Part shown: in pieces, positions 55,625 through 63,344 of the stretch | Layout of the letters: the number at the start of each line of letters is the position of its first letter | How positions within the stretch are numbered: position 1 is the first letter of the stretch | Assembly (NCBI GenBank): GCA_020850415.1 | Contig: JADZER010000011.1 | Location: 62,001 to 126,000 of the forward strand | Reading direction: 5' to 3' | DNA length: 64,000 nt | From: Phycisphaerales bacterium | Lineage (GTDB): Bacteria > Planctomycetota > Phycisphaerae > Phycisphaerales > UBA1924 | Notes under the pieces: generated by a model | Databases searched by the model: none | What the model saw: only the letters and a program-made list of their open reading frames with translations | Told to the model about the DNA's origin: nothing | Program-made: the position numbers and the translations under genes

Positions 55625-57835
55625 TCACAGCATGCTCAGACCGCCCATGATGATGAGCACCAGGAGCCCCAGGCCGATGCCGACCGACACCACCGCGATC
55701 AGCACATTCAGCGGCGCTTTGTGTCGCTTGGGCGCGGGGACCCGGAGCGCTTCGAGCGCCCCGGTCCGGACGAGCCTGTCGTACTCCTCGGGCCTTGTCT
55801 CCTTGAGCTCATGCTCGGGCAGGGTGCCGGTGAAGATCACCTCGTCGACCGGGAAGGTGCCGGGGCGCACATGGGCGTTGAAGAAGTGGATGGTGAAGAT
55901 GAACCCGATAGCGAGCAGGGCCTCGTAGCCGTGGATGATCATCGCGACATTGAACACCCAGCCCGGGAACACCCTCGACGCGAGCTCCGGGAACCAGAGC
56001 AGGAGGCCGGTACCGCCGATGATCATGGAGCCGCCGACCTCGGCCCAGTAGTCGAACTTCTCCCAGTACGCCCAGCGGTCGAAGCGCGGGATCTTGCCGC
56101 GACCGGCGAACCACCGGAACATGCCGACGCAGTCTGTGACATCCTTCCACCGGGGCACGAGCGAGTTGGGCCCGAACACCCACTGGAGCCACGAGCATTT
56201 GCGGTGGACGAACGCCCGGCCGAGCCCGATGAAGTGCAGCACGAAGTTCACGATGAGCATGAAGGCGAACACCCGGTGCCAGATGCCCGCCGCCTCGACC
56301 CCGCCCCAGAACCCCGCCAGCACACCCGCCCAGGCCTCGTGCGAGAACACCAGCGGGATGCCCGTCGCCGTGAGGCCGAAGAAGGTGATCGCGACCAGCG
56401 CGTGGTTCACCCGGTTGAGCAGGGTGAAGCGCCGGATCGCGGTGTGCTCGTGCTTGTGCTTGGGCGGCGCGCCCTCGCGGATCCGCTGTACGACGGACCT
56501 GAAGAACCACAGCAGCGTGTGCAGCCCGAAGAAGGTGAACACGCTCGACATCATGATGATGAAGTACCACCACACGCCGTACAGGATGGGGTAGTTCTCG
56601 CCGTCCCTGTAGTCGGCGTGCGGGTCGAACTGGACGAAGTTCGCGTTCGCCCCGGGGTGGCAGCCGGCCTGGGAGCAGGTCGTGACGAGGTTCTGCGGGT
56701 TCACCATCGACGCGGGGTCGTCGCCGGGCAGGATGTCGTGGACGCCGTGGCAATCCGAGCAGCGAGCCGCCCGGGTCGAGCCGAGGCGGGAGACCTGGCC
56801 GTGGTAGCTTCGGCTGTAGGTCTCGTAGAGGCCGACCTTGCGCCCGCTCTCGGGGTCCGGCTCGTCGTGACACTGCCCGCACTCGTTGATGATGTCCCGC
56901 ATGAACCCCGGCGAGGAGGCGTTGGTGATGCTGTGGGCGGTGTGGCAGTCGGTGCACACGGGCCCCCGGTCGTCGCCCTCGGCGAGGAGCCTGCCGTGGA
57001 CGCTGTGCTCGTAGACCTCGCTGATGCCCTCGTGGCACTTGCCGCAGGTGCTCGGGACATTCTCCCGATGGACCCAGGAGTCCGGGTTGTCGGCCTTCAG
57101 CGCCGCGTGGGCGTCGTGGCAGTCCGAGCAGGTGGCGGCCCAGCGGAGCCCCGCCTCGGTGATCGCCCGGGCGTGTGTGGAATCGAGGTAGCTGGACACC
57201 CGCTCGGCGGAGGCAATGCCCTCCTCGGTGGCGCCGTGGTCGGCGTGGCAGTCGCCGCAGAGGAACAGGCTGTTGAGCCGGTGCTGGGGGGCGTGGCGGT
57301 CGTCGACGCGGAGGATGTCGTGCCCGCCGTGGCACGACGCGCAGGTGGGGGCACGCTCGTCGGCCCCGGCGAACGCCTCATTGTGGGTGCTCAGCGCGTA
57401 GCCGTCCCAGGCGGCGCTGTGGCACTCGGTGGCGCAGGTCGAGAGGTTGAGCTTCGCGGTATGCGGCAGCTGGGCGGCGTCCTCGTGGCACTCCACGCAC
57501 CGGAGCTGCGCGTGGGGACCGGCCGCGAGGTGCTCGCCGGTGACGAGCAGGCCCGGGCGCGTGGCCGGCTCGTCGCCGGTCAGCGCCTCGGGCGGGGCCG
57601 GGGGGGCGTCGGCGGCGTGGTCCGGGTCGAGCCATGTGCCGACCATCGCGAGCCGCTCCGCGGGGTTCAGCTCCGTGATGTGCGCCTGCCCGTGGCACTC
57701 CATGCACCTCCGGTCCTCAGGGAAGGCCGTGGGCTGGGCCAGCGTCGGCGCGGCGGCGACCGCCAGGATCGCCGCGAGGGCGCGCCCCGCGCTGCGTCGG
57801 GGAGTGGAGGTCGGCCGTGTCGCGTCCGCGTTCAT
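55625..57835 (-). CDS. Multihaem cytochrome c fused to a cytochrome b domain (copy 2)
   Basis: A 736-residue fusion. After a signal peptide, 11 haem motifs: CMECH, CVECH, CATECH (CX3CH), CASCH, CGDCH, CSDCH, CGKCH, CTDCH, CGQCH, CSDCH and CSQAGCH (CX4CH). From about residue 410 a membrane part follows with four to five TM helices and histidines suited to b haems (NHALVAITFFGLTATGIPL, IWHRVFAFMLIVNFVLHFIG, IIHGYEALLAIGFIF, FFNAHVRPGTFPVDE), as in formate dehydrogenase gamma subunits. A C-terminal TM anchor closes it. A quinone-linked role is inferred. ATG at 57835; it ends ten bases before the next gene. Confidence 0.9.
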   Translation of the reverse strand: MNADATRPTSTPRRSAGRALAAILAVAAAPTLAQPTAFPEDRRCMECHGQAHITELNPAERLAMVGTWLDPDHAADAPPAPPEALTGDEPATRPGLLVTGEHLAAGPHAQLRCVECHEDAAQLPHTAKLNLSTCATECHSAAWDGYALSTHNEAFAGADERAPTCASCHGGHDILRVDDRHAPQHRLNSLFLCGDCHADHGATEEGIASAERVSSYLDSTHARAITEAGLRWAATCSDCHDAHAALKADNPDSWVHRENVPSTCGKCHEGISEVYEHSVHGRLLAEGDDRGPVCTDCHTAHSITNASSPGFMRDIINECGQCHDEPDPESGRKVGLYETYSRSYHGQVSRLGSTRAARCSDCHGVHDILPGDDPASMVNPQNLVTTCSQAGCHPGANANFVQFDPHADYRDGENYPILYGVWWYFIIMMSSVFTFFGLHTLLWFFRSVVQRIREGAPPKHKHEHTAIRRFTLLNRVNHALVAITFFGLTATGIPLVFSHEAWAGVLAGFWGGVEAAGIWHRVFAFMLIVNFVLHFIGLGRAFVHRKCSWLQWVFGPNSLVPRWKDVTDCVGMFRWFAGRGKIPRFDRWAYWEKFDYWAEVGGSMIIGGTGLLLWFPELASRVFPGWVFNVAMIIHGYEALLAIGFIFTIHFFNAHVRPGTFPVDEVIFTGTLPEHELKETRPEEYDRLVRTGALEALRVPAPKRHKAPLNVLIAVVSVGIGLGLLVLIIMGGLSML

Positions 57836-57906
57836 CTCACGCAGCCTCTCTGCCTGCCGCCGGGGGATTATGTCTCCGCCGCGGCGTGCGTGCCTCTCCC
57901 GGCGGG

Positions 57907-60183
57907 TCAGTGCCCGCCGGCGATCAACCTCGATCCCATGGCGTAGACGATCAGCGCCAGGAGCGCCAGCCCGATGCCGAAGGCCAGGTAGCCCAGGGGG
58001 TGGATGACCCGTCGCCACTGCGACCACTCGTCCTTGACGCGGATCGCGTCGAGCCGCCCGGTCGCGACCAGCCGGTCGTACCACCGCCTGCGTTCGTGGA
58101 GCATCTCGGCCTTGGAGATGCGCCCGGAGAAGATGACCGAGTCGAGGGGGAATTTCTCGGGGCGGAAGTGCACATTGAAGAAGTGGAAGGCGAAGATGAA
58201 CCCGGCCGCGAGCAGCGCCTCGTCGCTGTGGATGATCAACGCGACATTGATGGTCCAGCCGGGCATGAACCGGGTGAAGAACTCGGGGAACCACATGACC
58301 AGGCCGCTCAGCCCGATCACCGTGACGCCCCAGAACACCGCGAGGTAGTCGAACTTCTCCCAGTAGGTCCACTTGTCGAACTGCGGCTGGGGCCCCTTGC
58401 CGAAGAACCACTTCTGGTGCGCCCACCAGTCCCGGAAGTCCTGGATGTGGGGGTACGGCAGGTCGGGCCCGAAGAAGACCTTCAGGAACTGGACCGGGCT
58501 GTAGCGACCGGTCCGGGGGCTGCGGAACCGCTCGCGGCCGCTCACCCCCGCGAAGAGCAGCGAGCCGATGTGCAGCGCGAAGTAGGCGAAGGTGACGACC
58601 GCGCCGAGCCGGTGGAGCTGGGCCGCGGCCTCGAGCCCGCCGATCGCGTTGACCACCGCCTTCGCCCAGCCGGTGTAGTAGAACTTCAGCGGCATGCCGG
58701 TGGCGACGAGCAGGAGGAAGCTGGTCATCACGAGCACATGCAGGAACCGCTCGAAGGGCCGGAAGCGGATGAAGGTCTCGCGGTCCTCCCGGGCCAGCCG
58801 CTTGATCTCCATGAACCGCTTGCGGTCGCGGAACAGCAGCAGGACCGACCTGGCGAACCACATGATGGTGTGGGCCCCGAAGAACAGGAAGGTGCCGACG
58901 ACGATCGCGGTCATGATGACAAAGGTCCAGTAGAGGACGGGGTAGTGCTCGCGGTTGAGGTGGTCCGCGTGGGCGAGATACCCGGTGAACTTCGCGGTCG
59001 CCGAGGGGTGGCACTGCCGGCAGGTCTCGAGCTTCTTCTCGCCGAACAGCCTGCTGTGCTCGTCGTCGATGCCCACGATGTCGTGGTGCCCGTGGCAGTC
59101 GAAGCACGCCGCGACGCTGCCTCGCCCGAGGGCAAGGGCCTTGCCGTGGAAGGTCTCCTGGTAGTGCTTGATGCGGTCCTCGTGGCACGCGCCGCAGCGC
59201 TCGCCGCTGGCGAGCTTGAACGCCACCGCGTCGGGGTGGATGATCTCGTGGGAGGTGTGGCAGTCCGTGCAGACGGGAGCGTCGGGGTCGCCCTCGGCCG
59301 CCAGCTGGCCGTGAATGCTCGTGTCGTAGATCTTGAGGATGCCCACATGGCACCGGCCGCAGGTCTGAGGGATCTGGTCCCGGTGGACCGGCGAGTCGGG
59401 GTGCTCGACCGGGTGAACGGCGTGGGCGGTGTGGCAGTCCGAGCAGGTCGGCGCGTTGACCAGGCCGCTCTCGGCCACCGCGCGCCCGTGGGCACTCTTG
59501 AAGTAGGCCTCGATGTGCGAGCGCGGCTTGTAGCCGCCCGGCGTGTCCTTCATGTGCTTCTCGTGGCACTCCGCGCACATGAAGATGCTGTTCAGCCGGT
59601 GCTGCTCCGACTGCAGGTCGCCGACCGGCTTGATCTGGTGGCCGCCGTGGCACGAGGCGCAGGTCGGCGCCAGCTCGTCGTTGTTCTGCAGCGCCTCGTA
59701 GTGCGAGCCCGTCGGGTACGCGCTGGCCTGCGCCTCGTGACACTCGGTCGCGCAGGTCTGCAGCTGCAGGCTCGGCTCGTGCGGCAGGCGGGCGGCGTCG
59801 GTGTGGCATTCCACGCAGGTCACCGCCGCGTGCGCGCTCCCGGCCAGCGCATCGGTCTGGATGTACAGCCCCGTGCGGCGCTCGGGCTCATCACCCCGCA
59901 GCTCCCATTGCTTCTCCTCCCAGCCCTCGGGGGGCGGGGTCTCGGCGTCGAGCCAGGTGCCCACCATCGAGAGCCGCTCGAGCGGGTCGAGCTCCGCGAT
60001 GTGCGACTGCCCGTGGCACTCGAAGCAGCGCCGGTTCGGGTCAATCCCCTCGGCGCCGACGCCCTGCCCGAGCGTGGGCGACCCCAACAGCCCAAGCAGC
60101 CACACCGCCGCCACCGGCGCGCTCCGCCACGGAGCACGGGGTGGCCGGGAGAAGTACGGTCCGCCTGGGAATGACCTGCCCAC
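57907..60183 (-). CDS. Multihaem cytochrome c fused to a cytochrome b domain (copy 1)
   Basis: A 758-residue fusion and first gene of the operon. After a signal peptide (to about residue 40), 11 haem motifs between residues 53 and 392: CFECH, CVECH, CATECH (CX3CH), CASCH, CAECH, CSDCH, CGRCH, CTDCH, CGACH, CFDCH and CRQCH. Residues about 415-675 are a FdnI/HydC-like cytochrome b with candidate b-haem ligands His482, His524, His538, His652 and His667, and a last TM helix at about 735-752. The layout is that of CbcL of Geobacter, a quinol-oxidising inner-membrane cytochrome. The start is GTG with GGAAGG six bases before. Confidence 0.9.
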   Translation of the reverse strand: MGRSFPGGPYFSRPPRAPWRSAPVAAVWLLGLLGSPTLGQGVGAEGIDPNRRCFECHGQSHIAELDPLERLSMVGTWLDAETPPPEGWEEKQWELRGDEPERRTGLYIQTDALAGSAHAAVTCVECHTDAARLPHEPSLQLQTCATECHEAQASAYPTGSHYEALQNNDELAPTCASCHGGHQIKPVGDLQSEQHRLNSIFMCAECHEKHMKDTPGGYKPRSHIEAYFKSAHGRAVAESGLVNAPTCSDCHTAHAVHPVEHPDSPVHRDQIPQTCGRCHVGILKIYDTSIHGQLAAEGDPDAPVCTDCHTSHEIIHPDAVAFKLASGERCGACHEDRIKHYQETFHGKALALGRGSVAACFDCHGHHDIVGIDDEHSRLFGEKKLETCRQCHPSATAKFTGYLAHADHLNREHYPVLYWTFVIMTAIVVGTFLFFGAHTIMWFARSVLLLFRDRKRFMEIKRLAREDRETFIRFRPFERFLHVLVMTSFLLLVATGMPLKFYYTGWAKAVVNAIGGLEAAAQLHRLGAVVTFAYFALHIGSLLFAGVSGRERFRSPRTGRYSPVQFLKVFFGPDLPYPHIQDFRDWWAHQKWFFGKGPQPQFDKWTYWEKFDYLAVFWGVTVIGLSGLVMWFPEFFTRFMPGWTINVALIIHSDEALLAAGFIFAFHFFNVHFRPEKFPLDSVIFSGRISKAEMLHERRRWYDRLVATGRLDAIRVKDEWSQWRRVIHPLGYLAFGIGLALLALIVYAMGSRLIAGGH

Positions 60184-60245
60184 GGGCGCCTTCCATGGGC
60201 CGGGGGGTTGCGTTGTGTACCCGGCCGCGCGGTTTCAAGGCCATC

Positions 60246-60290
60246 AATCGACCTCTATATCCACTATAGGCCCTTCGGCGGTAATCGACC
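60246..60290 (-). promoter_or_regulatory. Possible operator/promoter of the multihaem operon
   Basis: AATCGACC occurs twice (60246-60253 and 60283-60290), 37 bases apart, around CTATA-TCCAC-TATAG (60255-60269), an inverted repeat that on the minus strand gives TATAGT, a possible -10 box. No matching -35 is seen. It lies 60-110 bases upstream of the operon start in an AT-richer gap. Confidence 0.35.
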
Positions 60291-60357
60291 GTCCGGGTGC
60301 GGAAATCTGGAATGAGGTTTTCGTTCCCGGAACCAGCCCGGCATACCCCGCGCGGGA

Positions 60358-61200
60358 TCACTCCCGGCCGAGTTCTCGGCCCCTGTCCCGAGCCGCCACG
60401 ATCGCCCCCACGATCGACCCGACGACCCCCCCCTCGTCCAGCACCTGCAGCGCCGCGGCGGTCGTGCCGCCCTTGCTCGTCACCATCGCCCGGAGTGCCG
60501 CCGGATCGACCTCCGGTTGCCCCTGGAGCAGCCCGGCGGCGCCGATGATCGTCGCCCGCGCGAGCTCGGCGGCCTGGGGACGCGTGAACCCGACCGCCTC
60601 CGCGCCCGCGGCCATGCCCTCAGCCAGCAGGTAGACATAGGCCGGTCCCGATCCCGCGACGGCCGTGAACGCGTCGAGGAGGTCCTCGTCCAGATCGATC
60701 ACCCGGCCGACCGACGCGAAGAGGGTCCGCGTGACGCCGAGGTCCGTGCCCGTCGCCCCCGGCCCCGCGCACATCGCGGTGATCCCAAGCCCGATCTGCG
60801 CGGGGGTGTTGGGCATCAGACGAACCACGCGGGCCCCGAACCCCTCGGCCAGACGCGTCGTCGTCGCCCCCGCCAGGACCGACATCACCAAACGCGCCGG
60901 CTCGCGCAGGCTCGATCCGACCGTCTCGGCGACCACCCCCAGCATCTGCGGCTTGACCGAGAGCAACACCAGCCCGTCGGCGTGCTCGGCCTCCAGAGTC
61001 TTGAACTCACGCACCGCCGGGTCGGCCTGAGCGTGCGCCGCGCAGCCGAGTTCCAGGAACGCCGCGTGCTTGGCGCCGTCCGGCTCGAGCACCACGACCG
61101 CCCCGCCCGCGAGCGTGCCGGCGCGCACGGCGCCCTGCACGATCGCCCTGCCCATGTTCCCGCCGCCGATGACCAGCAGCGGCTGAGAGATCGTCGCCAT
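60358..61200 (-). CDS. proC: Pyrroline-5-carboxylate reductase
   Basis: Last step of proline synthesis, reducing pyrroline-5-carboxylate with NADPH. 280 residues. The Rossmann start LLVIGGGNMGRAIVQGAVRAG, VLLSVKPQMLG, RLMPNTPAQIGLGITAMC and the signature-like GSGPAYVYLLAEGMAAGAEAVG with TSKGGTTAAALQVLDEGG are all present. It is divergent in neither direction from kin; the permease gene lies 32 bases upstream of its start on the same strand. Confidence 0.95.
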   Translation of the reverse strand: MATISQPLLVIGGGNMGRAIVQGAVRAGTLAGGAVVVLEPDGAKHAAFLELGCAAHAQADPAVREFKTLEAEHADGLVLLSVKPQMLGVVAETVGSSLREPARLVMSVLAGATTTRLAEGFGARVVRLMPNTPAQIGLGITAMCAGPGATGTDLGVTRTLFASVGRVIDLDEDLLDAFTAVAGSGPAYVYLLAEGMAAGAEAVGFTRPQAAELARATIIGAAGLLQGQPEVDPAALRAMVTSKGGTTAAALQVLDEGGVVGSIVGAIVAARDRGRELGRE

Positions 61201-61231
61201 GCCGGAGGGTAGCGCCCGGCTCCCGCCCGGC

Positions 61232-62218
61232 TCAGAGCGACGCCCGGCGCAGCGTCGACCGCAGCAGGACCAGGAACACCGGCCCCCCGACGATCGCCAT
61301 GACCACGCCGATGGGCAGGCGCCCGTGCCCCAGAGGCAGGGCCGTCACGAACGCGTCCGCCGCGATGACCGTCGCCGCCCCGGCCAGCGCCGAGCCCGCG
61401 AGGAGCGGGCGGTGTCTGGGCCCGAGCACCAGGCGCACGGCGTGGGGCACGATCAGCCCCACGAACCCGATCGGCCCGGCGAGCACGACCGCGAGGGTCG
61501 AGAGGACCCCGGACGCGCCAAAGAGGACCATCCGCAGCCTGGGCAATCGCACGCCGACCGATCGCGCCTCGTCCTCGGCCAGGCACGCGGCGTCGATCTC
61601 CGGGGCGGTCAGGATCGCGCCGGTCACGCACAGCCCGAGCATCGCGCCCGACCCCCAGAGCAGCCACGCCGGGTGGTTCTCGTTGAGCGAGCCGAGGAAC
61701 CACGCCCGTGCGCTGAACCCCTGGTCAGGCAGCATGTGGTGCAGCAGCAGTGTCAGCCCCGAGCAGGTCATGCCCACGATGACGCCCACCAGCACCAGGC
61801 TCACGACATCGATCCCGCCTCGCCGGTGCGTCCAGGCCAGGATGCTCCCAAGGGTCAGCCCCGCGCCCGCGAGCGCCCCCAGCGTCTGGGCCGCCGGGTG
61901 CGCCGAGAGGTGGCCCGAGGCCAGCGACCCCGCGAACACGACCACCGTCACCCCGAGCCCCGCGCCGCTGGTGACGCCCAGCAGATCCGGCGAGGCCAGC
62001 GGGTTGCGGAGCAGCGCCTGGAGGAGCACCCCCGCGACCCCGAGCGCGGCGCCGACCATGCCCGCGATCGCCAGGCGCGGCAGTCGCAGCCTCGCCACCG
62101 CCCCGGACTCTGGCCAATGCAGGCCGCCACGGGTATCTCCGGTCGCCAGGTGCAGCGCGACCAGCAGGGCCAGGACGCCGAGGAACCCGAGGAGAATGGC
62201 GGCCTGACGGGGCTTCAC
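61232..62218 (-). CDS. FecCD/BtuC-family ABC transporter permease
   Basis: A 328-residue membrane protein with nine to ten TM helices, the permease of iron-siderophore, haem or cobalamin importers. LLQALLRNPLASPDLLGVTSGAGLG (LRNPLA.P..LG...GA, read in part) is the family signature, and GPIGFVGLIVPHAVRLVLGPRHR is the coupling region. Start is a GTG at 62218. Neither an ATPase nor a binding protein is adjacent here, so the rest of the transporter must be elsewhere. It precedes proC. Confidence 0.9.
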   Translation of the reverse strand: MKPRQAAILLGFLGVLALLVALHLATGDTRGGLHWPESGAVARLRLPRLAIAGMVGAALGVAGVLLQALLRNPLASPDLLGVTSGAGLGVTVVVFAGSLASGHLSAHPAAQTLGALAGAGLTLGSILAWTHRRGGIDVVSLVLVGVIVGMTCSGLTLLLHHMLPDQGFSARAWFLGSLNENHPAWLLWGSGAMLGLCVTGAILTAPEIDAACLAEDEARSVGVRLPRLRMVLFGASGVLSTLAVVLAGPIGFVGLIVPHAVRLVLGPRHRPLLAGSALAGAATVIAADAFVTALPLGHGRLPIGVVMAIVGGPVFLVLLRSTLRRASL

Positions 62219-62261
62219 GCTGAGGAGAGACTACCCGCCCAGCGGGCTATCATCCGGCCCG

Positions 62262-62288
62262 ACCGGCCAAACCGGCCAAACCGGCCCA
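62262..62288. repeat. Triplicated 9-base unit
   Basis: ACCGGCCAA, ACCGGCCAA, ACCGGCCCA in tandem (27 bases) just before the Shine-Dalgarno of atpC. Possibly chance slippage; GGCC-rich. Confidence 0.55.
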
Positions 62289-62302
62289 CACGGAGGCCCA
62301 CT

Positions 62303-62752
62303 GTGGCGCAGAAGACCTTCCACTGCCAGCTCGTCACCCCCACCGAGAAGCTCGTCGATGGCGAGATGACCTACGCCTCGGTCCCCGCGTGGGACGGCCT
62401 CTTCGGCGTCCTCCCCGGGCGCGCTCCCCTGCTGGCCCGGCTGGGGCTCGGCGAGCTGATGCTCCACCACGCGAACACGAACGGCATCCCGGGGGGCGAC
62501 CGCTCGTTCCTCATCGACGGTGGGTTCGTCAAAATGGCGGACAACGGCCTGACCATCCTGGCCGAGCGGGCGGTCGCGGCCGAGAGCATCTCGCTGAAGG
62601 ACGCCGAGGCTGAGCTGGCGGAGGCCGAGGCGCGGCGGGTCCCCGAGGACGCACCCGACCTGGCCGCCCGGCAAAGCGCCGTCCGGCGCGACCGCGAGCG
62701 GGCACTCCTGAAGGTCCGCATGGCGAGGGCGGTGCAGGGCCGGGGGATATGA
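62303..62752 (+). CDS. atpC: F-type ATP synthase epsilon subunit
   Basis: A 149-residue regulatory/central-stalk subunit of F1. The N-terminal beta-sandwich shows FHCQLVTPTEKLVDGEMTYA, VPAWDGLFGVLPGRAPLLARL and the C-terminal helices LKDAEAELAEAEARR and ALLKVRMARAVQ. Start is a GTG at 62303 with GGAGG six bases before. It stands alone: no other ATP synthase gene is near, whereas atpC normally follows atpD. A hairpin overlaps its stop. Confidence 0.9.
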   Translation: MAQKTFHCQLVTPTEKLVDGEMTYASVPAWDGLFGVLPGRAPLLARLGLGELMLHHANTNGIPGGDRSFLIDGGFVKMADNGLTILAERAVAAESISLKDAEAELAEAEARRVPEDAPDLAARQSAVRRDRERALLKVRMARAVQGRGI

Positions 62753-62778
62753 GCGGGGGCCGGCGGCCGGCCCCCGCT
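62752..62778 (+). terminator. Hairpin at the atpC stop, possible terminator
   Basis: An 11-bp perfect stem (62752-62762 with 62768-62778) with a 5-base loop overlapping the last base of the stop codon. There is no U-tract after it, so termination is uncertain. Confidence 0.4.
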
Positions 62779-62826
62779 GAACGCTGAACTGTCCCCGAAC
62801 CGGGTGGCGAAACGCCGAGGAGCCGG

Positions 62827-62832
62827 TATACT
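62827..62832 (+). promoter_or_regulatory. Candidate -10 box of the tRNA cluster
   Basis: TATACT, 34 bases before tRNA-Val. No good -35 hexamer is at the right spacing. A 7-bp hairpin (62838-62844 with 62851-62857) lies between it and the tRNA. Confidence 0.35.
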
Positions 62833-62865
62833 TCAAGCCCCCGGCTTGGTCCGGGGGAGACATCC

Positions 62866-62939
62866 GGGCGATTGGCGCAGTTGGCTAGCGCGCTTCCATG
62901 ACAAGGAAGAGGTCACAGGTTCGAGTCCTGTATCGCTCA
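62866..62939 (+). tRNA. tRNA-Val (anticodon GAC)
   Basis: 74 bases. Acceptor GGGCGAT (62866-62872) pairs with ATCGCTC (62932-62938), one G-T pair; D loop with AGTTGGC; anticodon stem CTTCC/GGAAG with loop ATGACAA, anticodon GAC; T arm ACAGG-TTCGAGT-CCTGT. The CCA end is not encoded. Confidence 0.95.
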
Positions 62940-62985
62940 TTCGACCGGTCGGCGGGGGTCGGTCCCCTCGACGGGCCGAGAACCC

Positions 62986-63058
62986 GCCGCCTTAGCTCAG
63001 TTGGTAGAGCAACGGTTTTGTAAACCGTAGGTCCCCGGTTCGAGTCCGGGCGGCGGCT
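62986..63058 (+). tRNA. tRNA-Thr (anticodon TGT)
   Basis: 73 bases. Anticodon stem ACGGT/ACCGT with loop TTTGTAA, anticodon TGT; D arm GCTC..GAGC; T arm CCCGG-TTCGAGT-CCGGG. The acceptor pairs six of seven; position 7 (T) faces C, a mismatch next to the T arm. CCA is not encoded. Confidence 0.93.
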
Positions 63059-63191
63059 GTTCCGGGCTGGCCCGGGCGAGGCCGGGCCTTCCCGGCGAGG
63101 TCTTGTCTCCCTTCTCGGAGGCGGGTACCGTTGCATTCTGGCCCTCGTGCGCGTGGATCGCCCGCCCGCGACGGCCGATGACAAGTGAGCA

Positions 63192-63273
63192 GGGCGTGTA
63201 CCCAAGTGGCCAACGGGGGCAGACTGTAAATCTGCTGGCATTGCCTTCGTAGGTTCGAATCCTACCGCGCCCA
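63192..63273 (+). tRNA. tRNA-Tyr (anticodon GTA)
   Basis: 82 bases with a long variable arm. Acceptor GGGCGTG (63192-63198) pairs with CGCGCCC (63266-63272); anticodon stem GCAGA/TCTGC with loop CTGTAAA, anticodon GTA; T arm GTAGG-TTCGAAT-CCTAC. CCA is not encoded. A queuosine-type tRNA, matching the tgt gene here. Confidence 0.95.
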
Positions 63274-63344
63274 TTGGACCCCTGCCGTAGCCTTCAGGCC
63301 GCGGCAGGGGTCTTTCGTTGCGCCCCCCGCGCGTGGAGGCCGCC

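Noticed and set aside
57836..59809. A longer N-terminus for the second cytochrome b/c fusion
   Set aside because: The open frame runs into the first fusion gene in another frame. The ATG at 57835 begins a normal signal peptide.
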